Shown here: positions 42,386-50,844 of the stretch, piece after piece
Layout of the letters: each line of letters starts with the position of its first letter
Position numbering within the stretch: the stretch's first letter is position 1
NCBI GenBank assembly: GCA_032716605.1
Contig: CM064481.1
Span: 14,206,944 to 14,270,943, forward strand
DNA from: Paralithodes platypus
Taxonomy: Eukaryota > Arthropoda > Malacostraca > Decapoda > Lithodidae
DNA length: 64,000 nt
Direction of reading: 5' to 3'
Notes under the pieces: model-generated
Told to the model about the DNA's origin: nothing
The model's database searches: none
What the model saw: the letters and a program-made list of their open reading frames with translations, nothing else
Made by a program: the position numbers and the translations under genes

Positions 42386-45193
42386 TTAAGGGGTATGTTC
42401 TTGCCTTAAAGCTATGCATGGTAAATTGGGTCTCTCCAGGTGTACTGACAGATATCTGGATAGGAAAGTATTGCTCGAGGACCAGAGACCCGTTTGAGAG
42501 ATATCTTCTACTGAAAAGTTGTTGAGGAACCTGATGGTAGTGGCCCACTTGCGGACGTCGTGAGCTTTGGCAATCACCTGGGGGTCTGCCTCCTTAATTA
42601 CATCTACTATCGTGGATGCTAAAACTTTTTTCCCCAACCTTGTTGAGCCATCTGGAGAAACCCATAAATGTTCATTATTGCTAGGGATAACAGACTTAAA
42701 GTAGGTATATAATGCTTTCACAGGACATAGTGCATGGTGTATCCTTCCTTTTTTCAAGGCAGGAATGGAGAAAGGTGTAAAGATATGTTCCTGGTGCTCG
42801 TTTTTTGCAATAAAATCTGGTGCAGGTGCAATATGTACAGAGTTGTTATTAGGGGCAAACCGTAAACAGTTTGGGGACCTTGCCATGGCCGCCAATTCTG
42901 AGACCCTATGGCCAGTCGCTAGGGCCATCAGAAATACACACTTCTTGAGTTTCTTCTCTATGTTTGGTTTCACCGAGTAGGGCCTAGACTGTAATAATGT
43001 TAGGACCCTCGAGATTGACCATTGAGGAAGTAGTTGACGATTTGGGGCTCTGAGTTTGAAGCAAGCTCTCATAAACCCTTGTTCGTCTTTCTGGGGTAAG
43101 GATAGACCGGTAAGTGTGAGGAAGGGTTCCTTCACTGCCGACAGGTGGTTTCTAAGTGTGTTAACTGCTAGATTCTTAGTTTCAAACAAGTAATTTAGGA
43201 ATTTCAATAACAAGGAAGCTGATGGGTTCTTCTGGTTAGTATCTACAATCCACGTTGTAAATTGTTTCCAGTGAGAGCTGTATTGTCTCAGAGTGGAAGC
43301 TGTGTACTGATTTGTGAGCTTGTCCGTGACTTCCTCGTCGTAGGACGGGAGCCACTTGGATTTGAGAATGTCCACATAGCAAAATTGAGCGAGGTCTGCA
43401 GGTTCCCAATTTCTTCCAAGTGGAAATCTGTTAGGGGGAGTTGCAGGGGGTTGTTGCACCATTGAGTAAGTTGAGTGTACCACGCTTGAGTAGGCCACAT
43501 TGGAGCGACCAGGGTTACTTGTCCCTGGAACGATCTGAGGTGGTGAATGACTTTGCACATTAGTGAGGTGTCTGGGGGTGGGAAGAGGTAAATCGATGTC
43601 CATCTGTTCCAGTCTACTGTGAAGGCATCCGGGCCTCCCTCCCGTGTCTTGAGGTCCCGAGAAATGTGAGCCTGGAGCTTCGTTGATTGAAGAGATGCGA
43701 ACAGATCGATTTGTGGTGAAAATGGTAGCACTAATTGGTTGAATGTTTCTTGTTTGAGGGCCCATTCCACTGAAGTGCTCTTTCCCCTGGATAGAGCGTC
43801 GGCCCATAGATTGGAGACCCCTGGTAGGTATGTTGCGTGGATTACTATGGAGTATTTCTGGGTTAGAAAGAATATCTTTTCTGAGAGGTCTTGAAGGATC
43901 CTGGACCGGGTGGAGCCTTGTTTCTTTAAGCAAGTTACGGAAGCCATGTTGTCCATCCGGAACGCTATTGATCTGGAGGTCAATGACGTCGCATGGTCCC
44001 TGAGAAAGAATAGAGGAACTGCTAGCTCTTTGGCATTGATGTGATACTGACTTAGTGTGGTCCATTTCCCGTGGTTCTGATGGCCTTCCGTTGACTGGTA
44101 GCCCCATCCTATCAGGCTCGAGGCATCTGTGTCTATCCATAAGGTGGGAGGTGGATCTGACCAGTGTGTCACCGATTCCCGTACTTGAGAACTTGTCCAA
44201 AAAGCCAGGAGATGTAGGATCCTCTTTGGGATGGCGAGCGGGTAATTGTGAGGTGTTAGGGGGAAGGCTTTGTTGCCTAGCCAGATTAGTCTCTTCAGTC
44301 TGAGGCGGCATAGGGGTACTGTCATTTGTACCCAATTTAGTGAGCCCATCAAATATTCCCAAAGTTTCCTGGTGATATTCTTCGCATGTAATACTCTGAA
44401 CAGTTTTAATTGTAGACGTTTGGCATTGGCTGGGCTCTGCTTTATCGTTTGGAGTTGTGTGTCCCAGATTAAGCCTACCCATTCCGCTGATTGTGAGGGG
44501 GTGAGCATTGACTTCTCCAGGTTCACTCTGAAGCCCAGCTTTGTAACATGTTGTACTACTTTCACGGTTTGTTCTTGGCATTGGAGAGGTGTGGACCCGA
44601 GAATCAACCAGTCGTCTAGGTAGAACAGGATTTTTACTCCATTTTCGAGTAGTGGGAGGAGAGCTTGTTTGACTATCTTGGTGAAAATTCTGGGGGCTAT
44701 GTTCAGACCGAAGGGCATTCTGGTGAACATTACTGCTTTGTTTCTGAATGGGATAGCTAGGAACTTTTGGTATCTCTTTGCTATTGGGATGTGCCAGTAG
44801 GCGTCTTTTAGGTCTAGGGTAATTATCCAGGCCTTTGGTTGTAGTACTAGCCTTACTTGGGAGATAGTTAGCATTCTGAATTTTGTATTGTGAATTGACT
44901 TGTTGAGAAGGGACATGTCTATCACGGGTCTTAGTTGACGGCTGTCTCTTTTTGGGACGAGGAACATGCGTGACAGAAACACTGGTGTGCCCTCTGGAGG
45001 GTGAGTGAGAACTTTGTCTGTTAACATTTGGTTTATCACTGTTACCAATTCTGGAGATAGCTGTATCTTGTTGGGCTGAGCTCTGAGCCAGCCATTTCCA
45101 TGTGAGGCCCTTCTTTACCACTCTCTTTGCCCAGGATCTTTGAGGCCAATGCTGGAAATGTTCCCTGAATTGGCCTGTTGAATGCCGGGCCAT
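42386..45193 (-). CDS. DIRS tyrosine recombinase, with long overprint of RT upstream
   Basis: An open frame of 935 codons; recognisable YR starts near residue 600 (RFPLGRNWEPADLAQFC, then NQYTASTLRQYSSHWKQF). The catalytic domain has Arg in ALATGHRVSELAAM, HDVR in KAHDVRKWA, and Tyr in FLSRYLS near the end. No stop or frameshift is seen, so the YR looks intact. The first 600 codons overlap RT in the -1 register and contain no known domain, except that residues 8-34 (GQFREHF, then KKGLTWKWL) are homologous to the N-terminus of RT in DIRS-A1. The natural start of the YR is therefore uncertain; it may depend on frameshifting, reinitiation or splicing. Confidence 0.85.
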   Translation of the reverse strand: MARHSTGQFREHFQHWPQRSWAKRVVKKGLTWKWLAQSSAQQDTAISRIGNSDKPNVNRQSSHSPSRGHTSVSVTHVPRPKKRQPSTKTRDRHVPSQQVNSQYKIQNANYLPSKASTTTKGLDNYPRPKRRLLAHPNSKEIPKVPSYPIQKQSSNVHQNALRSEHSPQNFHQDSQTSSPPTTRKWSKNPVLPRRLVDSRVHTSPMPRTNRESSTTCYKAGLQSEPGEVNAHPLTISGMGRLNLGHTTPNDKAEPSQCQTSTIKTVQSITCEEYHQETLGIFDGLTKLGTNDSTPMPPQTEETNLARQQSLPPNTSQLPARHPKEDPTSPGFLDKFSSTGIGDTLVRSTSHLMDRHRCLEPDRMGLPVNGRPSEPREMDHTKSVSHQCQRASSSSILSQGPCDVIDLQINSVPDGQHGFRNLLKETRLHPVQDPSRPLRKDILSNPEILHSNPRNIPTRGLQSMGRRSIQGKEHFSGMGPQTRNIQPISATIFTTNRSVRISSINEAPGSHFSGPQDTGGRPGCLHSRLEQMDIDLPLPTPRHLTNVQSHSPPQIVPGTSNPGRSNVAYSSVVHSTYSMVQQPPATPPNRFPLGRNWEPADLAQFCYVDILKSKWLPSYDEEVTDKLTNQYTASTLRQYSSHWKQFTTWIVDTNQKNPSASLLLKFLNYLFETKNLAVNTLRNHLSAVKEPFLTLTGLSLPQKDEQGFMRACFKLRAPNRQLLPQWSISRVLTLLQSRPYSVKPNIEKKLKKCVFLMALATGHRVSELAAMARSPNCLRFAPNNNSVHIAPAPDFIAKNEHQEHIFTPFSIPALKKGRIHHALCPVKALYTYFKSVIPSNNEHLWVSPDGSTRLGKKVLASTIVDVIKEADPQVIAKAHDVRKWATTIRFLNNFSVEDISQTGLWSSSNTFLSRYLSVHLERPNLPCIALRQEHTP
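43288..45048 (-). CDS. DIRS reverse transcriptase/RNase H
   Basis: A 586-residue frame. RT motifs are MFLVPKRDSRQLRPVIDMS near residues 27-45, MPFGLNIAPRIFTKI, and the active-site FYLDDWLIL near 142. RNase H has WIDTDASSLIGWG near 308 and NLWADALSRG near 415. The DIRS C-terminal block has QIDLFASL and VAPMWPTQAWY. The segment homologous to the first 30 residues of the DIRS-A1 RT lies in the other frame (45190-45100), so either a one-base change near 45100 has broken the N-terminus or frameshifting is used. The catalytic residues are intact. Confidence 0.87.
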   Translation of the reverse strand: MVTVINQMLTDKVLTHPPEGTPVFLSRMFLVPKRDSRQLRPVIDMSLLNKSIHNTKFRMLTISQVRLVLQPKAWIITLDLKDAYWHIPIAKRYQKFLAIPFRNKAVMFTRMPFGLNIAPRIFTKIVKQALLPLLENGVKILFYLDDWLILGSTPLQCQEQTVKVVQHVTKLGFRVNLEKSMLTPSQSAEWVGLIWDTQLQTIKQSPANAKRLQLKLFRVLHAKNITRKLWEYLMGSLNWVQMTVPLCRLRLKRLIWLGNKAFPLTPHNYPLAIPKRILHLLAFWTSSQVRESVTHWSDPPPTLWIDTDASSLIGWGYQSTEGHQNHGKWTTLSQYHINAKELAVPLFFLRDHATSLTSRSIAFRMDNMASVTCLKKQGSTRSRILQDLSEKIFFLTQKYSIVIHATYLPGVSNLWADALSRGKSTSVEWALKQETFNQLVLPFSPQIDLFASLQSTKLQAHISRDLKTREGGPDAFTVDWNRWTSIYLFPPPDTSLMCKVIHHLRSFQGQVTLVAPMWPTQAWYTQLTQWCNNPLQLPLTDFHLEEIGNLQTSLNFAMWTFSNPSGSRPTTRKSRTSSQISTQLPL

Positions 45194-47903
45194 TTCTTGG
45201 TTGATGGCCTCTTGGAAAGTCAGTTTTTTGGATCCTGGGTCGTTTGGTGAGAGTTGGTGGATTGGTGGTGACCTTGTGGTTTCTGGTGGTTGGGAGTATG
45301 GCGTCCTGCTTGATGAGTTTGACGTCCTGTATGTTGAGGTCTTTGTTGTGACCCGTGGTTTTGTTGTTTTGGTGGAGGTCGTGTGTAGGGTGATGGTTGG
45401 GTCCTTGGTGAGCCTCGACCTCTGGCCTGGTAGTGTCCTCTGTGCCCTCTGTTGCTTGATGAGTTACCCCTGTGCGTCTGAAATGTACGAGGGGTATATT
45501 GGCGAGGGGAGAACTGGCTCTTCCCCTTCCCCGGTGATGGTGAGAGTGAGGGTGGAACCTACTAGGGTGGCCTTGCCTATATGCTTGAGGCTGTCTTGAC
45601 GTTGCTATCTCAGGTCGTAGTAGTAGGGAGTGGACTTCGTTCCATGTTGTTTGGGGCATTAATCTGCTGGTGAATAGGGGTGAGAGGAGGACTCGAGCGG
45701 CGATATCTTTTGGCATTTTCTTGGACAAGTGGATGCGTATATCTTGTCTTGCTCTGGCTGCTTCATAAATAGCAGTCTTGACATCACCTGTGGTCATTAG
45801 AGAGTTGACAAGAGATGCTCTCCTGATGAGATGGAGAGCTGTTCTGGATTTTTGTTCAGCGATGGAATCTGCCACCTGTCTCATGGAATTAGAGAGCTTC
45901 TGCCATGTGATGAAGCTTGATAGCAGTCTGTGGGCTTTTTGGCGTAGTCTAAAGTCCTTGTCGATTAGTGTTGGAGTAGGTGTCGAGATCATGGGGTCAT
46001 TGGATGGCTTGCATACTATCTTTGGGGCTCTGAGATAATCCCAGAACCCCTGGGGAATGGAGTCGGAGTTGTGCACATACATTGTGGCAAACTGGTGATC
46101 ATCTTGTGGGATTCTTTGGGGTGTAGTATCCATACTGGAAAGGGCAAATTTTTCTGCCCCAGATACCCATTCAGACCAAGGGCCATAGCCTAAGGATGAA
46201 ACCTCCAGCATGGGAATTTTACTTTCAGACATTTTTGTGGAGCATTGTATGTCTGTTGCGAGAGTGGATAGAGATTTAATGGCATTATGCCCATCGGCTT
46301 TATTCAAATCCGACCATGGTTTGAAGCGTTTTCCCGAGGGGACTGCGGATGTCTGTGTGAACGTAAAGTACCTAGCGTCTGACATGGACGGGAAAGGTTT
46401 TATGATTACGTCCAGTACTTGGTTATGTGCGTCTTTTGCTCGGAGGTGTCGCAGTTCGTCCATTTCGATCACCCAGTCATTTGGGACTGGAATCAGTTCT
46501 GGATGGCCTGTGTCCACATCTTCAGGTGTTTCCACTGGTATTTGTTTCCAGTGACGGGAGTCCCCAAACAGAAGAGGGAAGGGTTTCTTGGAGATTTCTG
46601 GTTCCTGTTCAATAGGGGGAGGACGAATATGGGACAGGAATAGGTTACTGGGAAGGCCAGTGGCTTGAAGACTGGGCTGAGTGGAGGATGACGGAGTGGG
46701 TGTTAATTCCTGATCATGCTGTTTTGGCTGGGCAGGTATCTGAGCTAGAGGAACTGGGTCGAGTGTGGCTGGTTGTAGCATGGATGGAGACAGGGTCCTA
46801 CATTGAAGGTCCTGGATAGCCTTATCCATAGAAGCCAATTTCTGATGTAAGTTGTCTGTTAACTCGTTGGTCAATGATCTTAAGGTATCTTTCATCTCTC
46901 TCCATAAGTCATTACGAGGGCTCAGTCTTGAGTCTATGTCAGACTGGTGAGGGTCTTCTCCTGACTGGTCTCCCTGATAAGTGTGGGAGTCCTTGTCATT
47001 CCAGCTTTCGTCAGTGTGGCTGCTGGAAATGATGTCGTAGCACTCTATTCTGTCGTCGGCCATATCATAGAGATCTTGGGTATCTTCAGGGGGTATTGTA
47101 CGTTGATCTTCTTCAAATGTACTGTACCCTACTTGGTCTGGGACTGCCAGAGTGGAATGGTAAGATAAGTTTCCTGGGGTATGTATTTCCGCTCTTGTAC
47201 ATATCTTGATTGTATGAGGGGGAGCTGGTTCGGTAGGGGTAGGTAAGGGGGTTAGTTCAAATTGTTGATCCATAGAGTCCGCCCACTTGTCTAGGGATAG
47301 TGGGGAGGGGTTGACCTCCTCAGAGCCTGGTTCAGTCTGGATGCATGGTGGTTGTTTGGCATGGGGTTTCCTTGTATGTTTGTGTCTTTTACTGGGCGAC
47401 TGGGGGCTGGTTGACCTTTCTCTCTTCTTGCTAGAATGTGACTTTTTCCTGTCGTGTGATGAGGAAGAGCTACGGGATCTAGTTACGGATATCTCTAAGA
47501 ATTTTACATACTCTGGGTTTGCAATTTCTGGGTATTTCTTCAATGTACCTGAAATATATGATTTTACCGCATGCCACACAGCTTTCAGAATATTCTTACA
47601 TGTGTCTGGGGCTAGTGTAGAAAGTGGGTTATGGAACTTAGCTATGTAATAATTACACCTGTCACAAACTTTAGGGTTCCACCTAGCTTTTGTCCTATCA
47701 ATACACATAGCGTGATAGGAGCAGAGATTATGAGCTGTAAGGGATAATGTGGTGCAATCCCTGCTTGAGCATAGGGTTGAGTCCTCGGGAGGGTCCATTT
47801 CATGTACTGTGATACTGTCCATGTGGGCTGGTGAGGGTTCCGGGGAGGAGAACCCTCTGAAGGAGAAATCGTCTTCCAGAATGAGGACTTCTGTTTGTTG
47901 CAC
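45042..47903 (-). CDS. DIRS gag-like ORF1, intact 953 residues
   Basis: A single frame encoding the putative capsid and RNA-binding protein. N-terminal Cys/His residues C45, C50, H58, C60, H64, C67, C80 and C83 form a zinc-binding-like pattern shared with DIRS-A2 and DIRS-C4. A Ser/Arg/Lys-rich tract follows near 130-170, then an acidic middle. A conserved core (PFPLLFGDSRHW, then VPNDWVIEMDELRHL, then IDKDFRLRQKAHRLL near residue 650) is shared by all three. The C-terminus is His/Arg/Gly-rich. It overlaps the start of RT by 7 bases, and each downstream ORF is in the -1 register to the one before. No known domain name can be assigned with certainty. Confidence 0.82.
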   Translation of the reverse strand: MQQTEVLILEDDFSFRGFSSPEPSPAHMDSITVHEMDPPEDSTLCSSRDCTTLSLTAHNLCSYHAMCIDRTKARWNPKVCDRCNYYIAKFHNPLSTLAPDTCKNILKAVWHAVKSYISGTLKKYPEIANPEYVKFLEISVTRSRSSSSSHDRKKSHSSKKRERSTSPQSPSKRHKHTRKPHAKQPPCIQTEPGSEEVNPSPLSLDKWADSMDQQFELTPLPTPTEPAPPHTIKICTRAEIHTPGNLSYHSTLAVPDQVGYSTFEEDQRTIPPEDTQDLYDMADDRIECYDIISSSHTDESWNDKDSHTYQGDQSGEDPHQSDIDSRLSPRNDLWREMKDTLRSLTNELTDNLHQKLASMDKAIQDLQCRTLSPSMLQPATLDPVPLAQIPAQPKQHDQELTPTPSSSTQPSLQATGLPSNLFLSHIRPPPIEQEPEISKKPFPLLFGDSRHWKQIPVETPEDVDTGHPELIPVPNDWVIEMDELRHLRAKDAHNQVLDVIIKPFPSMSDARYFTFTQTSAVPSGKRFKPWSDLNKADGHNAIKSLSTLATDIQCSTKMSESKIPMLEVSSLGYGPWSEWVSGAEKFALSSMDTTPQRIPQDDHQFATMYVHNSDSIPQGFWDYLRAPKIVCKPSNDPMISTPTPTLIDKDFRLRQKAHRLLSSFITWQKLSNSMRQVADSIAEQKSRTALHLIRRASLVNSLMTTGDVKTAIYEAARARQDIRIHLSKKMPKDIAARVLLSPLFTSRLMPQTTWNEVHSLLLRPEIATSRQPQAYRQGHPSRFHPHSHHHRGRGRASSPLANIPLVHFRRTGVTHQATEGTEDTTRPEVEAHQGPNHHPTHDLHQNNKTTGHNKDLNIQDVKLIKQDAILPTTRNHKVTTNPPTLTKRPRIQKTDFPRGHQPRNGPAFNRPIQGTFPALASKILGKESGKEGPHMEMAGSELSPTRYSYLQNW

Positions 47904-47934
47904 CTTAGCTTTCTTCTATGGTTGCATGTAGGCC

Positions 47935-47965
47935 CTGACGAGAGGGGAGAAAAGAAAACAAAAGG
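47935..47965 (-). promoter_or_regulatory. Candidate 3' splice site upstream of DIRS-B3 gag
   Basis: On the - strand a pyrimidine-rich run ending TTTTCTCCCCTCTCGTCAG lies 32 bases before the gag ATG. It is a good match to a spliceosomal acceptor. DIRS-C4 has the same at 60580 and 60922. A matching donor was not identified. Confidence 0.4.
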
Positions 47966-48579
47966 ATTCTTTTAGAGAGGGAAGACAATTTGTGTTTGTT
48001 TCCTGAAAACCTAAAACTTTGTACGTAGGCCTATCCCTGTAAATTAATTAAATTATGTAATTAGTGGGAATAATCTTAGCCGGTGGACCAGAACAAACGT
48101 CTAAAGATTTGACTCGTAGACTCACCTGATATTGCAGGTTTGTTAGGTGTGGGCCGGGGGCCACAGGTGGCTTGGCTCGGGTTGTCGAGGGCTTGGAGTC
48201 CGGGATAATGTACAGGACCTGATGTGGTATCTCTTGGTATGGAGGGGGTAGGTCTAATTGATGAACAGAGCTCCTCCTCTGTAATGTCGTGTCTTGCCTG
48301 AGCCTGTTGAAATATCAAGGAGTCAATGTTGCATAATGAGAACAGCATCGTTCTTAATATGTTTACTTTGTTTGGGCTAGGATTAGGGTCTAGCCTTGCA
48401 TGATTTGTTTTAATTTAATTGGTTATCCAGATGTGTTTATCATAAGTTCTCGTATTTTGACTTAATTCTGTACATTTTGTTAAATATTGTTTAACATGTT
48501 TAAGGTTAATTAGCCTACTATAGTATGGTTTAACCAAGAGTGCTCAGCAATAATTTCTGTTTGAATCCTGTATTTGGGG

Positions 48580-49370
48580 CCCTTCTCTTAGGGTACCTGG
48601 TGTTGATGGGATAGGCTTAGGCCTAGCCTAGTGTTAGAGTACCCGGTTCATAGCTTGATGGTATCCGGCCGGGTGTTGTGGGTTATAAAGACCTATTCTA
48701 GTCTGGGGATATCTGGGTACCAGGGACTGTTGTCATACTCGGTAGTTCTGGTACCGGGTCTTGGTGCTCTGGCTTTATAAATATAAGTCCTAGGGAAAAA
48801 CCTGGGAGTCTTGGGTTATATTTATATGGTAGTAATGTCTTTCCTGACCATCCGGATACCCGGGACTTTAGCCATACTCGGTAGTCCCGGTTGCCGGGTC
48901 TTGGTGTTGGAGTTTCATCGAAATGAGGACTAGGATAACCGGGGAAATTATGAGTGTATGGTAACATAGTGTTGTCCGCCTGTTTGGGTGGATCTTCCTG
49001 CCCGGCAGTCTTGAAAACCTGGGTCTTGGGGACCTGGGTTTGTTGAGATAATGACTCGGGAACCGGGAATTTGGTATTGAATGGTATTCTGGTGTCTCCC
49101 GCCTGATCGGGCACTCGGGACTGCCACCCTGCTGGCGGTCCCGGTGTCCGGGCCTTGGTACCCGATCCTTTTGTGATGGGTCTAGGTTACCTGGGTAATT
49201 GGAATAATATCAAACCGGGGATTTGGTCTTGAATGGTATTCTGGTGTCTCCCGCTTGATCGGGCACTCGGGACTGCCACCCTGCTGGCGGTCCCGGTAGC
49301 CGGGTCTTGGAATCGGAACCTTTGTGATGGGTTTAGGTTACCTGGGTAATTGGAATCTTATCAGCATGTC
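48580..49370. repeat. CCGGG-rich tandem array, 152-bp terminal period
   Basis: The last two units are nearly identical and exactly 152 bases apart (ATGGTATTCTGGTGTCTCCC at 49081 and 49233). Earlier units are more diverged but keep phrases such as CCGGGTCTTGG and ATACTCGGTAGT. It is related to 36325-36660. Confidence 0.8.
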
Positions 49371-49612
49371 TTACATAATTTTTTTTTTTTTTTTTTGTAG
49401 TGGGACAAGGTCAACTATGATATTATTATGGGTGCTCATTGGGAAAGTAGAGGTATATATACAAATGTTTAGATGAGCAGAACCCGCGGGTTAATACAAT
49501 TCCGATCCCTAGCTGATGTAATGCTGGTTTATAGGAAACATTGTCATGTGACAAAAACTTGAAGGTAATAAATATGAAGAGTGAATCGTGACCGACTAGA
49601 GTGGAAACTAAG

Positions 49613-49850
49613 CGAATTAAATTAAAAGAGACTTGAATGTAAATAATGAAAGCACTTTTGTCCCCAATAAACAAATTCGGTGGCGTGACGAGTAAACCCT
49701 GGCCAGGCACAACCAGCGGTTACTGTCTAAACGAATTAAATTGAAAGAGGCCTGAATGTAAATAATGAAAGCACTTTTGTCCCCAATAAACAATTTCGGT
49801 GGTGTGACGAGTAAACCCTGGCCAGGGCACAACCAGAGGTTACTGTCAGC
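49613..49850. repeat. 119-bp tandem duplication
   Basis: CGAATTAAATT at 49613 and 49732 starts two copies that share GAAAGCACTTTTGTCCCCAA and GACGAGTAAACCCTGGCCAG. Confidence 0.85.
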
Positions 49851-50253
49851 CGATATAGTTAAAGGGGATAGGGCACTTTATATAACACTGATACTTCAGG
49901 GAAAACTGACGAATTATACTTCAAAAACAAACTTACAGGACACTAAGACACTGCAGCTATAGAGCCGAAGTTCGTGTGATACGAACAAACGAGATAAAAC
50001 ATAATACAGTAGTTAGCGGCTCTGTGGAAAGTGGCTTCTTGAATGGCACGTTCGTAGGCCAGCCAGACGAAAGATCTTACTTCACAGGCTTACAAGTGAA
50101 AATTAGTCCATATACATACTTTCTTAGATGCATATACTATTACAACTGCACAAAAACTCACTATGGACAAAGATTTCGCGTCGAAGAGGGGCTATATAAA
50201 CACTGTGGTGGAGATAAGAAAACTTTGTCTGCCTCCAATGGCCTACGGACGAG

Positions 50254-50546
50254 AGAGGCCAGTTCAAGGTCAACTGGGATAGCAGGGCATGCTCATGGGA
50301 ACAGAGGAAGACCCGAATGCGCAAGTGGCGCGGTGTTCGAACTGTACTATTCCTTTTCCATTTATTTTTCACTTTTCAGTGGCTCCGTCTCAATGACGTA
50401 CCTTAGGAATGATTAAGGGGTACCCCCTAAGAAGATATTGGTTCTCGACCGTAGTGATCAGGATTAACCCGGGCTCAGAGGAGCCCGGAACGAGGCCATA
50501 TTACCATAGGCTCTTACGTCATTGACGTAAGGAGCCACCAATAAAT
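50254..50546 (-). repeat. DIRS-B3 5' inverted terminal repeat
   Basis: Inverted copy of 41459-41751. The outer end reads GGAGCCACCAATAAAT and then gives way to a TA run and the next transposon. Confidence 0.92.
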
Positions 50547-50844
50547 ATATATATATATACAGTAAACTTCCGTTAATCCGACGACCGATAATTCGAATCT
50601 CCCAATAGTCCGAATTTTTCAATTTGAGGCCAAATCCGAATTCACCCAATAGTCCGAATTTTTCAATTTGAGGCCAAATCCGAATTCACCCAATAGTCCG
50701 AATTTTTGAATTTCCCGGGCGCGCGATATTTCCAAATATCGGACCTCTAGCGGCCAGGCCGGACTAAACTGTCTGCCGTTGTCGGTCTACCTGAAACGTT
50801 GTTTATCCCGTGTTTATCCTGTGATATAGTGACTTAGTGACTTA

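Larger units (their letters stand above)
47966..50253 (-). other. DIRS-B3 long 5' UTR
   Basis: About 2.3 kb without a supportable gene. It holds a CCGGG-rich tandem array (48580-49370), a T-run at 49379-49397 and a 119-bp tandem duplication (49613-49850). A 90-codon frame at 48348-48076 has no recognisable domain. Confidence 0.6.
41418..50546 (-). mobile_element. DIRS-B3: structurally complete DIRS retrotransposon
   Basis: All hallmarks are present: 5' ITR at the right (50254-50546), 5' UTR, gag (47903-45042), RT/RNase H (45048-43288), YR (42386-about 43400), ICR (41808-41920) and 3' ITR at the left (41418-41800). The ITRs match over 293 bases as inverted copies with few differences. The 3' outer end carries an extra 40 bases (ACGGTTTTGACAACCCGTAA and on) that are absent from the 5' end but present at the centre of the ICR, so the ICR equals the joined ends. 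Length is about 9.1 kb. Confidence 0.92.

Noticed and set aside
48580..49370. CRISPR-like or satellite array
   Set aside because: The repeats are degenerate, not separated by unique spacers of even length, and lie in the 5' UTR of a eukaryotic retroelement.
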